Shown here piece after piece: positions 37,343-49,055 of a stretch of 64,000 nt of DNA. The stretch is taken from contig JAXDDX010000087.1 of assembly GCA_034670405.1 (NCBI GenBank), positions 2,035,001 to 2,099,000 on the forward strand, written 5' to 3'. A model generated the notes under the pieces. That model ran no database searches. It saw only the letters and a list, made by a program, of their open reading frames with translations, and had not been told where the DNA came from. This DNA comes from Hoplostethus atlanticus (lineage: Eukaryota; Chordata; Actinopteri; Trachichthyiformes; Trachichthyidae). The first letter of the stretch is position 1; the number at the start of each line of letters is the position of its first letter. Both the position numbers and the translations under genes were made by a program.

Positions 37343-38799
37343 AAACACACAACTACTCTCACCTCCACTCCAATGTCAGATGATTCAGATAACACTGACA
37401 TTGACTTGTTTGAAAACACAGAGCAGAGACGAGCAAGGAAGAGAGCAGTAAGTAATGCTTTAATATCAATAAATCTCAAAGTAGCCTACATTTCCTAAAA
37501 GTAAGATATAGCACTGAAAAATTCTTATGGTCAAATTAAACACAGTACAAGCAAAGTAGCTTATGTTGCATTTGACCACATAGGTAATGCTTTAGCCTAG
37601 GGAACTACATTACCTGTCATAGACTTTAGTTGTAAACTTGGGAACCTTGAAGACATTACCCAACATTCAGCTAACTCTCATCTTAAATTAAGAGTAGACT
37701 GATAAGATCATGCACATTAACATTGCAGCTAATCATGGGTTATTGAAAATTACTGCAAAAAGAATGCATCATGCAACATACTCTATAACCCTCACAGGGT
37801 TGTTGCTTTATTGCCTCCAAACAATATGAGAGAAAATTACATTGTGTCTGAAACAGCATATGATTGAACTTAGTGTAAGCCATTGTGTTGAGCTTTATAA
37901 ATACACTTTCCCTTGTGAAATACAAAATATGTTTCTTCTAACCTTGTGTTCAGTGTAACATTTGTGTTTACAGGTTGTGCTGGATAGTGTTGATGAACAA
38001 GAGGATCAAAATAGAAATCGAGAAGATGATGAGCCTTTTGCAGAGGACATCCCCCAAAAACATTCATGTCCAGCTTGACGAGGATGTAGTCAAAGCTTTG
38101 AAAGGTAAATGGATAAATGTAATTTAATTTTTAAAATTGTTTTTTTTATAGTTTATCTTAACACAATACTCACATACTCATGTTTACATTGAGGGAGTTA
38201 TTGGTCACTATAATCATTCCTCATGTCCATACCAGTTGTAAAGAGATCCCTTCCTAATGCAATTCCAATGTAAGTCATGGGGGACAAAATTCTGTGTAAA
38301 AATATATTGTAAAGTTCAAGTTAAAGCTAATATGAAGTGTCACCAGTGTGTTAGACTAATCAAGTGGATATCTTCCAAAGTTAGTCTTTTTGAAAAGGTA
38401 TCTCTTCAGGGCCAGCCTGGAGAGGGGAAATGATTACAGCGACCAATAACGCTATAATCACAATAACATCAATGTACATATGGGCATGTGAGTATTGTTT
38501 AAAGACAGACTTGAAAAAATGTGATAATATCCTCTATGGCCTCGCCAAACCATGCAGTTGCAGGTACTTTATTATACTTTTGTCCACATTTACTAACAAC
38601 GGACAAATTTACACTGAAAATTTCTGCTCAACTTTACCATTGTATATTAGCATGGTAGTATTATCTCCTGTATTAAACTTTTTATGGTTGAATCAAACCT
38701 TTACCTACTATACCCAACTTGAACCTTGCCTTGATGTAAGTCTGAATTTGGTGCCTTAGCACAGCAAAATCAAGAAAAGAATAATACTAATGAATATAG

Positions 38800-39190
38800 C
38801 CGCAAGTGGCGATTTGCGGGTTCAAAACATTTTGTTACTGCAAACTGCATGCATAGAAGAAGTGATAGAAGAAGATAAATTCCACAAACAAATATATGCA
38901 CTTAACTTTATGTTTAAGTAAGCAAAATCGTGTTTTTGGGCCTTAATTACAGCGCTACCATCTGGCCGATTGGGCTCATGTTTCTTGGGAAGCATTTGCA
39001 CATCATTTCCAGTTATTGGGCCAAGTTTCATGGATTTAGCTCATTCCAGCTCACGGCAATTTGAGACGCGGCATAAGACAATAAATAATAGGTGGGAAAC
39101 AATATGGTTCTCCCCCTTCGGGGTTTGAACCCTAATAAACCAAGGTGAAAAATAATAGGGTTCTACCCCTTCGAGGTTTGAACCCTAAAT
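38800..39190. repeat. Interspersed repeat ending in tandem GGTTTGAACCCTAATAA units
   Basis: Contains the fish repeat block TGGGCCAAGTTTCATGGATTTAG and then two tail units of the form GTTCT(A/C)CCCCTTCG(G/A)GGTTTGAACCCTAA. The same double tail recurs at about 40738-40825, on the other side of the acidic gene. Confidence 0.6.
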
Positions 39191-39450
39191 ATACAAGTAG
39201 TGCAAGAAATAATAGCTTAGTGCAATTAATTTGTGCAATTTTGCAATTTGGTTTCAAAGTGTCACCTCTTCCAGCAGCATATTGGTGATGGATAGGTTTG
39301 TCAAGCACACTCATCTCAATGTTCAATCATTTTATGAATCAATGTCACACCACATGCAACTTGAGTTTTCATTCATTTACTATAAATAGCAAACATTAAA
39401 AACATCAAATCAAATGGAACACAAAACATCAAATAGATAATGGAAATGAA

Positions 39451-40339
39451 TCAATAGTTAAATATAAAGTCCAATTCAGAATACGTAGTCAGACATGTCC
39501 ATGGAGCGGTGTCTCTTAGAGAAGCGTTGTTTTCATCCTCCTCCTCCTCCTCCTCCTCCTCCTCCTCCCTGCTCCTCTTTCCACAGACTCTGGCCAGTCC
39601 AGAGCAGATGCTTCTGCTGGGTCCAGTCATGAGACTGGGGGACTTCCAGCTCACAACAGGGTTGTATGACTCCATGTCAGAGTCCAGATCAGACTCTAGG
39701 GGAGCTGGCTCCTCATCCTCATCTTCATTATCAGCATCATAGTTGAGGTAGAGAGGTGAAGAGGTGAAGATGGTATGATGGCAACTTGATGGAGCAACAG
39801 CCCCTAGCACATCTTCCTCCTCCTCCTCACTATTATCCTCCTCCTCCTCCTCACTGTAAGATGGTAAGATGATGTCAGGTGGGGTCAAACATTTTTCCAC
39901 TATCTCCTCCTCCTCCTCCTCCTCCTCACTGTAAGATGGTAAGATGATGTCAGGTGGGGTCAGATGTTTCTCCACTATCTCCTCCTCCTCCTCCTCTATT
40001 GTTGTTGACTCTGAGGATGAGTTTGATGGAGGGTTATCTTCATCGGCCACCTCAGGAGATTCATCTTCTACCTCATTATCAATCAATATGATCTGTACAT
40101 GGATGGTCACCACGGGACGTTCAACGTACCAGACTAAAAGAACAAAAAGAGAGTTAGTTCATCACCAGTGAAGACGTGGCTAGAGAGATTTTTCTGATAA
40201 ATGTCAGATAAACATCATCTCTTGATGGGCCACAGACACCCAGTTGTATTCTGATTTGTTTTGCCTCCTTTTGTTGTTAGTTTACTAAAAATGTTGAAAA
40301 CTCACCACACGGTGGATTTAATGAAAGGTTGGGGCTCAT
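39451..40339 (-). CDS. Two-exon acidic protein with internal repeats, 238 residues, unidentified
   Basis: Exon 1 is 40339-40306 (MSPNLSLNPPC, donor GTGAGT). Exon 2 is 40133-39451 after a TTCTTTTAG acceptor. The junction is in phase, making 717 bases. The protein is dominated by Glu/Asp runs and holds two tandem copies of IVEK(H/C)LTPPDIILPSYSEE (about residues 64 and 88). It then has a basic patch near GKRSREEEE and a hydrophobic aromatic tail ending SELDFIFNY. Such acidic proteins are often nuclear, but no family is recognised. The gene sits between two copies of the same repeat tail, so it may be a mobilised or captured gene. The (TCC)n tracts coding for Glu could also have grown by slippage. 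Confidence 0.45.
39537..39567. repeat. (TCC)n microsatellite coding poly-Glu on the minus strand
   Basis: About ten TCC units. Related TCC tracts lie at about 39813-39852, 39905-39928 and 39978-39995 in the same gene. Confidence 0.85.
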
Positions 40340-40737
40340 TTCAACAGTCAGAAAGAAGTATTTCCAGTCAAAGGTAGTTCATGGTAGTTCAATAGTTCAA
40401 GTGTCGCTGTTTCAGGTCTTGTTTGTGATTTTGGCTCTGAGACGAGAAACTCTGCAACACTGGATGGAGTTCTATAGAATGTTCTTTGTGATGACATAAT
40501 GTGAATGTTCAGACTGTCAGGATTGGTGGATTAGATTTCTAATGCCATGATCAGGTTGTTATCATATTGATATAGACCATAATAATATGTGGTATGGCTA
40601 TCCATCTCCATTTGCTTTCTATATCAATGCTACTTTCTGGCCAACCGTACAACTGGGACACTATAGATCCCTCTATGTGAGAAAGTTACTGACCGTGATG
40701 CTTCCAAGTGTGTTTTGAAGTCCAGTTAAATAGATAA

Positions 40738-40825
40738 CCGTGTTCTACCCCTTCGGGGTTTGAACCCTAATAAACCGAGGTGAAAAACAATAGGGTTCTA
40801 CCCCTTCAGGGTTTGAACCCTAATA
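40738..40825. repeat. Second double-tail repeat GGTTTGAACCCTAATAA
   Basis: Two units joined by AACC(A/G)AGGTGAAAAA, matching about 39104-39187. Confidence 0.65.
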
Positions 40826-40879
40826 ATGATAGTAATGACAACAACAAAAATGCTGGAAGAGAGGGATAGATTAGAGGGG

Positions 40880-42465
40880 ACGTAGGGTGGGGGTCTGAAT
40901 GTGTGTATGTTTGTTGGGTGTATGTGAGTGATGCTTGTGTATGTGTATGTCAGATTAAAAATTTGTAGGGATCACGGTGTATGAGTAATGGCAGATATGT
41001 GTGTGTGAATGACAGCATGCATGTTTATTGTGGGTGGTAGACAGGCAAAAAAAGGTGTGATGAGTGACATCGGTGTGCAAATTAGGAATTAGGAGTATTG
41101 ATGAATGGATTCCAGATTACGTCAAAATCAACGGTTTGGTATTTGATGGAGGCAGATCATTTTTCCATTGATATGTATTCGATTAGTAGATTTTTCCAAA
41201 GTGTAATATTGAATGTGTTCCTTGATTTCCAGTTCATGAGGATAGTTTTCTTGGTGATGGTTAGGGCTATGAAGAGTATTCTACTGGATGTGTTGTTTAG
41301 GTTGATGATGTCTCCTAGTAAGCAGAGTGGAGGGGATAGTGGGATGTGGCAGCCCAGAAGAAGAGAGAGGTTGTCAGTGATGTCCTGCCAGAATTGTTTA
41401 ATGGGTGTGCAGTCCCATGTGGCATGCATGTAGCTGTCTGTAGTGTTTTGTGTGCAGTGCGGACAAATTTCGGAGTCTATAAAACCCATTTTAAACATCC
41501 TTTTCCCCGTGTAGTGAATAATCTTGTATTGTATGAGTTGTATGTTTGTGTTGGTGGACATAGAGAAGATGTTTTTGCAGATTTGGGCCCATAAGTCGGC
41601 ATTAGGGATGAGCTGTAGGTCTTGTTCCCATATTTTTGAAGGGATGGATATTGTTAGGTTGGACATAGAAATTATTATTAGATTTGGGATAGAAGTTGTT
41701 TTTTTTGTAGTGATATTGATCAGGTTTGATGTTAATGGGGGAACATCTAAGTTAGATGTTTTAATGTTAATTTTGGGCTGAATAGATGATTTGATCTGGA
41801 GAAATTCTAAAGTGATGCCAATGCCATACTTCTGGACTAAATGAGGGAATGAGACCAGAGTGTTATTATGGAAGATGTGGTTGAGTTGCGTGTTACCTTT
41901 ACTAATCCATGTTGAAAAGTTTAGTGGTTTTCTGTTCATTAAGAAGTCAGCATTGTTCCAGATAGGAGTGTGTTTGGTAGGTGAGATTGTGAGATTGAGA
42001 TTGTGTGTTAGTTATGATATTTCCACCAGGTTGTCAGATTTGTAGCTATGGTAGGGTTCTTGAAACAAGGATGGTGTGCAATGGAGCGGCTTATGAATGG
42101 TAAGTCTGAAATATGGATTTCTTTGCATAATGTTTGTTCTATATCTGTCCAGGAGTTGTCGGATTGATTGGGATTGGTCCATTTGTGAATGTATTGTAGT
42201 TGGTGGGCAAAGAAGTAATCGAGAAAGTTCGGTGCTTCCAGACCTCCTTCGGTTTTGGATTTTTGCAAAGTGGCTAGTTTGATTCTAGGTGTCTTGTTTT
42301 TCCAGTAGAATTTTGAGATGATGGAGTCTAGGGATTTGGCCCAGGATGGTGGGGGCTGGAGTGTAGTCTGAGATTTTAGAGAAAGTGTTTATGAGGCGGA
42401 TCATTTCGGGTAATGAAAAGGAAGGATTTTGCAGGTAAAGTAAAATGTCATCTGCATAAAGGCTG
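40880..42465 (-). mobile_element. 5'-truncated L1-type LINE (minus strand), degraded
   Basis: The minus strand begins in the catalytic motif region (SLYADDILLYLQNP at about 42460), then passes through frames at 42285, 42268-42008 (GGLEAPNFLDYFFAHQLQYI...W) and 41939-41157. The last contains the typical L1 C-terminal block MGFIDSEICPHCTQNTTDSY followed by HATWDCTPIKQFW. The order YADD, GGL..PN..Y and CPHC..D..H..W.C is that of L1/Tx1 ORF2 C-termini. Frame breaks and missing upstream domains show it is dead. Confidence 0.8.
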
Positions 42466-43073
42466 GTCTTGGCAAGGTCCTTGTCCTGTCCATGTCGCAG
42501 GAACACCTTCATAGCTCTGTGTATGTGGGGGATCCATCGAGTTCCCTTGACACTGCTGGGACTGCAGATGTCCACTCCAAGTTCTTGTCCGAGAACGTAG
42601 AGCTCTCGTTTCGACTTGCCACTGAAATGGTAGGTTTTCCAAATTCGATGCAGGAGATTGTAGACGACCGACACCTTAGGTTCCGTCTTCTGTAGGGTGA
42701 GTAGCCACAGCCCTTTGGTGCAACTTGCAAAGTGTATGGCAGAGGAGTGTGCACAAAAATGCGAAACAGAAGCATAAGCCACTGCAGCCAGGGACAGCTG
42801 CTTTTTGCTCAGGGATGACAGTGTAGCATTCATGACTGAGAAAAGACCAGATGGCAAATTGGTTTGCAGCGTCATTCCAGATTGTCGAACCTCCAACCTC
42901 TTTGAGAAGCCTTGCCAGTCAAAACTCCTGAACATTGCTTTTGTTGGCAGTGTCCACAGCATGGCTAAAACACAGCTACTACAAAGCCAGGACTTGAAAA
43001 GGAAAGCTGTTTGTCTACCACATAGTGGAGGATATGCCATCTTCCCTTTATTGCACGAAATAGAGTGAATCAC
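42466..43073 (-). pseudogene. hAT-type transposase-like fragment (ZNF862-like) joined to the L1 copy
   Basis: On the minus strand, the frame contains VVYNLLHRIWKTYHFSGKSK, then LGQELGVDICSPSSVKGTRW and IPHIHRAMKVFLRHG. These resemble the central part of hAT-derived ZNF862/KIAA1586-type proteins (a GTRW..H..RA motif). The upstream part of the 262-residue frame has no clear match. The frame then reads straight into the L1 YADD region at about 42465, so the L1 inserted here and created a chimeric frame. The hAT part is a fragment. Confidence 0.5.
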
Positions 43074-43196
43074 ATAATAATTTTTTTAATTATTATTTTA
43101 TTTTATTATTTTTTAGTGCAAATACAGTATAAAAGGGCAACTTAAAAAACAACAACAAACACTCTGGGCAGTGGGCTTGTTGTATTTTTTCAGACA

Positions 43197-44265
43197 ATGG
43201 TTTTTGCAAGGGCTGTTTGGATTGAGGGTGACAAACATTTTGAAGATGTCATCCCACAAAACTGGATCCAGGAAGACAAAAATGTTGTGCGATGGCCAAA
43301 GACCCAGTTGCAGTCAGCCCATAAAAAAAAGATAGACCCAGCGGAGGACTGGCTCACTTTCCAGCTGGTAAAGATAAAAATGGCGTCAGGTAGGATGGCT
43401 GTCTTGATATATTTGTTTTTATGTTTGGTTTGGGGATCATAGGTTACTTTATATTAGTATTTAACTTGGTGACCTCTTTTCTAGAAAATGAGAAAGCTTG
43501 TGAACATTATGACTACACGTCATCAGCCCAAACTGACCATGACAGTACCACCACCGTGCCAAAAGAAAACAGGAAGAGAGTTGTAAAAAAGAGAAGATTA
43601 TATGGAAGGTAAGTGCATAAATGTTCTCCATTTAAAATATTTTATACATTGTTTTACTTGCAAAAAGTAGGCTAATTTATGTAACAATTTCAGGACCATT
43701 TCTGTCAGAATGTCCCAACACTTAAGAAAAGACAAGTGATTGGGAATACATTCCTTGAACCTATTAGACATCAGATTTTTCTAAGGTTTTTGCAAATAAC
43801 CAGTTTATCACAAAATATTGTGTGGAGTGACATATGAATACCCTTTTGACTGTTTTATATCTAGATAAGAATACAGGTCTGCAGGCATTTCCAAAGCCTC
43901 CTGAAATCCTGAAGAACAAAGCCCCAGCTACCATTGTTCAAACCACTCCTGAAGGTAAGTCGAGTGGGCTACCTTAATAGACTATTTGCCAGGATAACTA
44001 CACTATGCAAGTTAAAGTTTTAATAATTAGTAACCCCTTCACCGACTGATTACATTTTAGAAGTTTCCTATAATTCTGCTTACAAGGTTTGACTAGTGCA
44101 AAGCTTGAATACAAATCAAGTCATCTGAATTGGTGTCAAAGGTAAGTTTCATACATTGCGTTTGAAATTTGATTGCAGAATCATCCACAGATCATAATGA
44201 CCAGTTGGCCTGGAGTAGAAAGCTGCCAGATTCATCCTCTGAGGACTCTGAATGCAAAATACCTG
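43197..44265 (+). pseudogene. N-terminal exons of a BEN-protein-like transposon accessory gene
   Basis: Exon-like segments: 43197-43389 (MVFARAVWIEGDKHFEDVIP, then WIQEDKNVVRWPKTQ), 43485-43608 (acidic then basic, RKRVVKKRRLYG), about 43865-43954 and 44179-44265. A Met-led domain with a hydrophobic strand followed by a WP pair is usual at the N-terminus of fish transposon-linked BEN proteins; this is a family-level inference. The exon 2 to exon 3 junction does not keep phase in the simplest model, suggesting an indel. No BEN domain follows on this strand. Confidence 0.35.
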
Positions 44266-44559
44266 GTAAACATGTTAATATATGTTGTGTAGCAATCATT
44301 ACACTATTGCACTATTCTGAAGGGATAAGCCGTGGAGGTTACTTAAGCAATAACACAGGAGAGGGAGTGCTGTTATATTTATTTATTTATTTTCAATTAC
44401 AGTATTTACCATGAATAGGCTCATCTGTGGCATGCTGCCACAATATCAGTAGAGATACCACAAGTAGTACCTTTATTGTAATTGAAATGTATTACTTTAA
44501 AATACCCTTTCTGTCGTATTTGTCGTATCTTAAGTTTCATATCAATGTGTTCCATTAAC

Positions 44560-44880
44560 ACGTTCAATAGGATATCATTATTATTGCATTCAAAATGTAC
44601 TACTACTTCAGTACAATAAAAAGCAGTAGAAAATATATTTTAAAACCAACACGCACACACATAGAACACTAGACAACTTTAATGTAGATCTTGTGTACAT
44701 TACAGACAAAAAATAATTCTCTGTGTACATAACAAGTAACAAAATAAGTACAGCATATATCAAATCTTGACCAAAATTAAATTAAAATACATTGATCAGT
44801 GGTATGGCCGAGCTACTTTAAACAGAACAATTTGTAGCACAAATACAGTATACCTCTATTACTGAAATGTAATGTGATGA
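44560..44880. repeat. AT-rich block with GTAC motifs, possible right end of the outer CACTA-like element
   Basis: Contains motifs (AAAATGTACTAC, CTTCAGTACAATAAAA, AAATAAGTACAGC) resembling the inverted set at 23840-24990. No precise terminus or target duplication was found. Confidence 0.25.
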
Positions 44881-46150
44881 ATATCCAGGGATGTGATTTT
44901 TCCAGATTAATCTGGAATTCCGGATTTTCCGACCTGAAAATGTGACCCACGTGAATCATGCAGATCCATTACAAAAAAATTTAGCGTTATGAGCTACCCG
45001 AGTGAAATGGAGAGGATTTGAGGACATCTATAGGCTGAAGTGCGTGAAGATTTCTTTTCCTTTCCAAGTATCCACGAGGATGTTTGTTAGCGTTCAGTTT
45101 AGCTCGAGCTCAACATGCCCAATTCCACACCTGGTACCCCACACCTGGTATGGGTGACGGACGGATCTCCTTAACAATTCCTACAGTGTATTTCTGTCAG
45201 CTCATATGAGTGAACTGCATTGAGCAAAACATTCTACTCAACTGTCAGGACCTGCTCTTAAGCAACAGCAGAGCAGACAATCTGCTTCCTGTTTACACCG
45301 GCACGCGCATGTCCAGTGTAGGTGAATGGTTACGTTATATGCGTTTTCAGGTGTATTAGCATGGACTGGAAAACTCAGTTTTAAAACGAAAACGTATTAG
45401 TGTGGATGTAGCCTGACACAGCAGCAAACGCTTGTCTGTGAACACACCACTCTCTCCCTGCACTGTATGGCTCATTTTGAGTGAGTGGCGAGATCACCTG
45501 AGGCTAAGGAGATTCGATTTTTTTAAGTTGGCTGACTATTTTATATGGTTTTGACTAATATCATTAGCTCTGTAGGTTATGTATGTTATGTGTTTTTAGC
45601 TAACATTATTGTACTCCGTGTCAGAGCAGCTTCTCTTATGCTAGATTTCCACTTGTAAAATAAACTTGACGGATCCCATTCATGTATGAGTAAAAGAGTG
45701 CCATCTAGTGGTGGAAAGAGGCCAGGTTACCCTAACAAAAAAACTGTCATAGTAGTTTGATGGTAATTTTAGTTTTACCATGGTACCATGGTAATTATTG
45801 TATAAATAATTTACCATGGTACAGGCCCGATTTAAACATTGTTGATGTTGACTAGTACAGGCCATAATTTCACTGATAGCTTTAGTATTGAGAAACTTAG
45901 CACTGTGCTGCATCCATGAAACCTTAAAGGGGAATTCTGCTATTTTTAAACCTCTGGCTCTATATGTACATATTTGTCATTTATACCCCAAAATAGGTAC
46001 AAAAAGTTTTGGAATTGCCCGGGATTGCCTCAGCCGGCAGTTGAGAAACGGGCTGCTATGACTGCAGCGTAATCCGTTGGGGCAACTGCGCCCAATCAAA
46101 GTACGCTAGACATAAAGAGTAAAGTGTGACAGTGTTTAATTTAGTAAGAC
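44881..46150. other. Intergenic DNA with small repeats, no supported gene
   Basis: Short palindromic pieces include CCAGATTAATCTGG (about 44905), TACCATGGTACCATGGTAA (about 45777) and TTACCATGGTA (about 45821). The block from about 45925 (AAAGGGGAATTCTGCTATTTTTAAAC) looks like the edge of a common fish MITE. Confidence 0.45.
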
Positions 46151-46189
46151 CTCACTTAGGCAGCCTGAGGGTGTTTTAAGGAGAGGACA

Positions 46190-46809
46190 TTGTTGGACAT
46201 TGACGACTGTGGCAAGCTCGCCACAATACCGGGGTCCGTGACAGACAGAGACATAGGCAGGGGAGAGTTAAGTGACCAGCAGGGCCGTTTTATTCACTGC
46301 ACCACAACACCAGCAGTAATAAACCCGGCCCGGGTCTTGACGGCAGCTGATCGTCGGCGCCGTCTCCCTCTGCCGGCGTCCTCCCTCGGTCCCGGTGGGC
46401 CAGCCGCGGAGCCCCAAGGCTTGCCCCAGCCTGCCAGGCTTCTAGGGGCATCCTGCCCCAACCCCGATTGGTCAGCCCTTGCAGGCGGCTCCCGACTGCG
46501 CCTCAGCGGACCTCTGCTGGGCGCCGCGGCAGGAGACGGCCCGCTCCCGCTCCGTCTCCCGCTGGTGCTCCGCTCCACTCACACACAGCCGACCGGATCC
46601 ACCATCCCTGCCGGCTCCTTGGTCACACAGCCAGTCTCTCACCCTGGCGTGCACACACTCACGCATTCACACACACGTTAAAAAGGCCCCAGCTGCAATC
46701 AGGCTCAACTGGCTGCAGCTGGTACCGAATCCAGGAAAGAAGCAGTCCAACAACTCACCTCTCTCCTGGATCCAATTAAGCCTCCCCCACCCTTCCTCCA
46801 GTCCGCCAC
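46190..46809. mobile_element. GC-rich non-autonomous element, longer relative of the fold-back at 51869-52419
   Basis: It shares long blocks with the fold-back in opposite orientation: the CTCTCTCCTGGATCCAATTA end, CCAGTCCGCCAC terminus, CTGCAGCTGGTACC, GCCCCAGCTGCAATC and GGCGGCTCCCGACTGC. The left end is not clear. The 163- and 113-residue frames inside are products of GC-rich repeat sequence, not genes. Confidence 0.6.
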
Positions 46810-46994
46810 GACATAATTGAACTAGTTCTGAAAATAAAAAAACTTAATTTACTACTTAACATCTGTCTGTCTCATTGATCTGAGTATATTAAATAGAATT
46901 TCCTATATATTTAAGCATATACCACAGGCCTTCGTCACATGGTTATATGATATTATGCTGTCGCATTTTTTTTTTTTCGACTTCGGGTAGCTCT

Positions 46995-47027
46995 CTTTTT
47001 GTGTGTGTGTGTGTGTGTGTGTGCGCG
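46995..47027. repeat. (GT)n microsatellite
   Basis: About 12 GT units followed by GCGCGCCGCG. Confidence 0.9.
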
Positions 47028-47819
47028 CCGCGCCATGCTCTGCGCTCTGTATATTTTCCTGCTTTTTTGTCCTTTGCTAATCACATGCCTGATATCGCAT
47101 CATTAATGCAAAACAAGAATGATTTTCTTAGAGGCATGCCTCACATTGCAATGTCCTGCACCAAAAATATAAGAATGGGAAACAATAATGAAAAAGTGCA
47201 GAAAAACTTAAATGTCACCATCTTCATCCTTCCAGTGGACGGTCGGTTTTATTTGAGTAGGACTCATTGTTGCATTTTCTGGGAATGAGGGCTCAACTTC
47301 AGACACTGAGGTATCCAGAAACTGCTTTATCACGGTGTCTGTGAAAGGGACAAAGAGACTTTTTTATATATATATATATATATAAAAGCAAAATGAACCA
47401 CTGAAATCAGTGTACCCTTATTTTATGTGCCGTCTACAAGAGGAACATTTTTTCATTTTGCTTAAAAGTTGCTGTAACACAATATGGCACCACGACCTGG
47501 TGTCCTTTTGAAAGGTAACCATTTGTACGTAGAAACCTATATTTTCAAGTTACAGCAGCCTTTCTTAATTTTTTGAAATGGCATCCTTTCAGAGTGAAAT
47601 GCTTGTCCACATGGCAGCCAACCCATTTAATGATTAGTTGTTTTATGTTAACATGAATGGAAATGTAATACAAAAACGTTGTTAATGTAAATTCAGCCTA
47701 AGAGTTCATATATGATGAAATGTTATTAAATAGGTACAATGAATAATCAAGTCTACATGGCATTCCAGTACCACATCAACCAATTTGTGAATTAGTTTAA
47801 CTATGTTTAAGTACAAAGG

Positions 47820-48468
47820 TATCAAGCCAATGATTACCCATACGGAAATGTAATATATGTACATATAGTAAATTTCCATATATAAATGTATGTACATATG
47901 AAGGAAAAACATATATGTACATGTATGTACAAACTATATATGAAACCTATTAGAAATTGGAACAATTTCATATATGACATATATGTCTAGCCCATACAAA
48001 TATGTTTATGTATGTATAATGCATTTTGTGACATATATGTCACGTATATAATTATTTATACATATAACATATATGTATTTGTATAAATGTATAATATACA
48101 AATTACACATATATGCATAGCATATTATGTACATATATGTGACATATATGTCACTAATATATGTGACATATACTCAACATTGATTATATATACAAATTTT
48201 ACATATATATAGGTTTTTGCTACATATGTGGGATATATACATTCCATTTATGAAATATATGGAAGTTGAATATATGTTACATTAGGAACCTCATATATGT
48301 TCTTGCATTGATATTATGTATATGAATTGCAAATACAAAATATTTTTGCATTGATGTAGGATATACATTACACAAATATATGAAACATATGGTTTATGTA
48401 CATTTAACATGTATTCACTTATCTATGTTACATATATGATCTTTTAATACAGGTTATATACATATGTA
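47820..48468. repeat. Cluster of ATATGT/ACATAT palindromic motifs
   Basis: Over about 650 bases the words ACATATATGT, TGACATATATGTCA, ATATATGTAC and close variants occur dozens of times with irregular spacing. Many copies are self-complementary. This is cryptic simple sequence rather than a fixed-period satellite. The hAT-type element at 48470 has inserted at its right edge. Confidence 0.65.
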
Positions 48469-48596
48469 CCAGTGATGGCCGATTCGCGAACGAATCGTTC
48501 AAAAGAACCGAATCAGTTAAGTGAGTGAGCCAGAAAAAAATAATTTATTAAAAAAATCGATAATCTAATAATCGAATCAAACAACATCATAAACAT

Positions 48597-49055
48597 TACA
48601 AAAACTGTTGTCAATGTATATAGAATGTAATACATTGCTACATTATTACATTGGCCTTTTTCACAATCCAGTATGGCTCCTTGATCCGGCGGGTACGCGG
48701 AAGTAGTCTCTCTCGTTCATCAGACGTGAACCGCTCGGACATCTCGGACATCTGCTCTCTCGGCTCGCGAGATGTCCGATGTGCTCTCTCGGTTCGCAAG
48801 ATGTCCAATGTCCGATAGAGACTGAGCGATTCGCGAACCGTTCAGTCTCTCTCGGACTTCTCGGACAGCTGCTGTCTCGGTTCGCAGGATGACTGAATGA
48901 TTCGCGAACCGTTAAGTCTCTATCGGACTTCTCGTCTGATGAACGAGAGAGACTACTTCCGCGTACCTGCCGGATCAAGGACCCATATTGGATCGTGAAA
49001 AAGGCCAATGTAATAATGTAGCAATCTATTCTGCACACGTTGACAGTTTTTGTTG
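48597..49055. repeat. Large fold-back nested inside the hAT-type element
   Basis: The left arm includes ATTACATTGGCCTTTTTCAC and GAAGTAGTCTCTCTCGTTCA. The right arm has TGAACGAGAGAGACTACTTC and GTGAAAAAGGCCAATGTAAT. The loop region repeats TCTCGGTTCGC(A/G)AGATGTCCGA-like units. The 125-residue frame across it is an artefact. Confidence 0.8.

Larger units (their letters stand above)
26312..38104 (+). pseudogene. Broken multi-exon accessory gene of the outer element, split by a 10.7 kb insertion
   Basis: Exon-like segments with splice signals: 26312-26415 (DVYKDLIVKRDAFKRGEDIW...), 26536 up to the insertion (ITSASQKAAAIAMGDKLKRV...), resuming after the insertion to a GTAAGT donor at about 37448 (acidic, ending QRRARKRA), then about 37974-38104. 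In the last exon an extra C near 38050 shifts the frame: one frame ends quickly while the other reads on as IHVQLDEDVVKALK to a donor. The protein is not identified. Its position next to CACTA-like transposase remains suggests the second gene of that element. Confidence 0.4.

Noticed and set aside
39509-39742. Plus-strand poly-Ser frame
   Set aside because: It is the antisense reading of the Glu-coding tracts of the minus-strand acidic gene.
46190-46820. GC-rich frames of 94-163 residues on both strands
   Set aside because: They lie inside a repeated non-coding element and have no conserved motif; the related copy at 52 kb does not keep them.
48661-49038. 125-residue Arg/Ser-rich minus-strand frame
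   Set aside because: It spans a palindrome inside a MITE; the apparent repeats are the fold-back arms.
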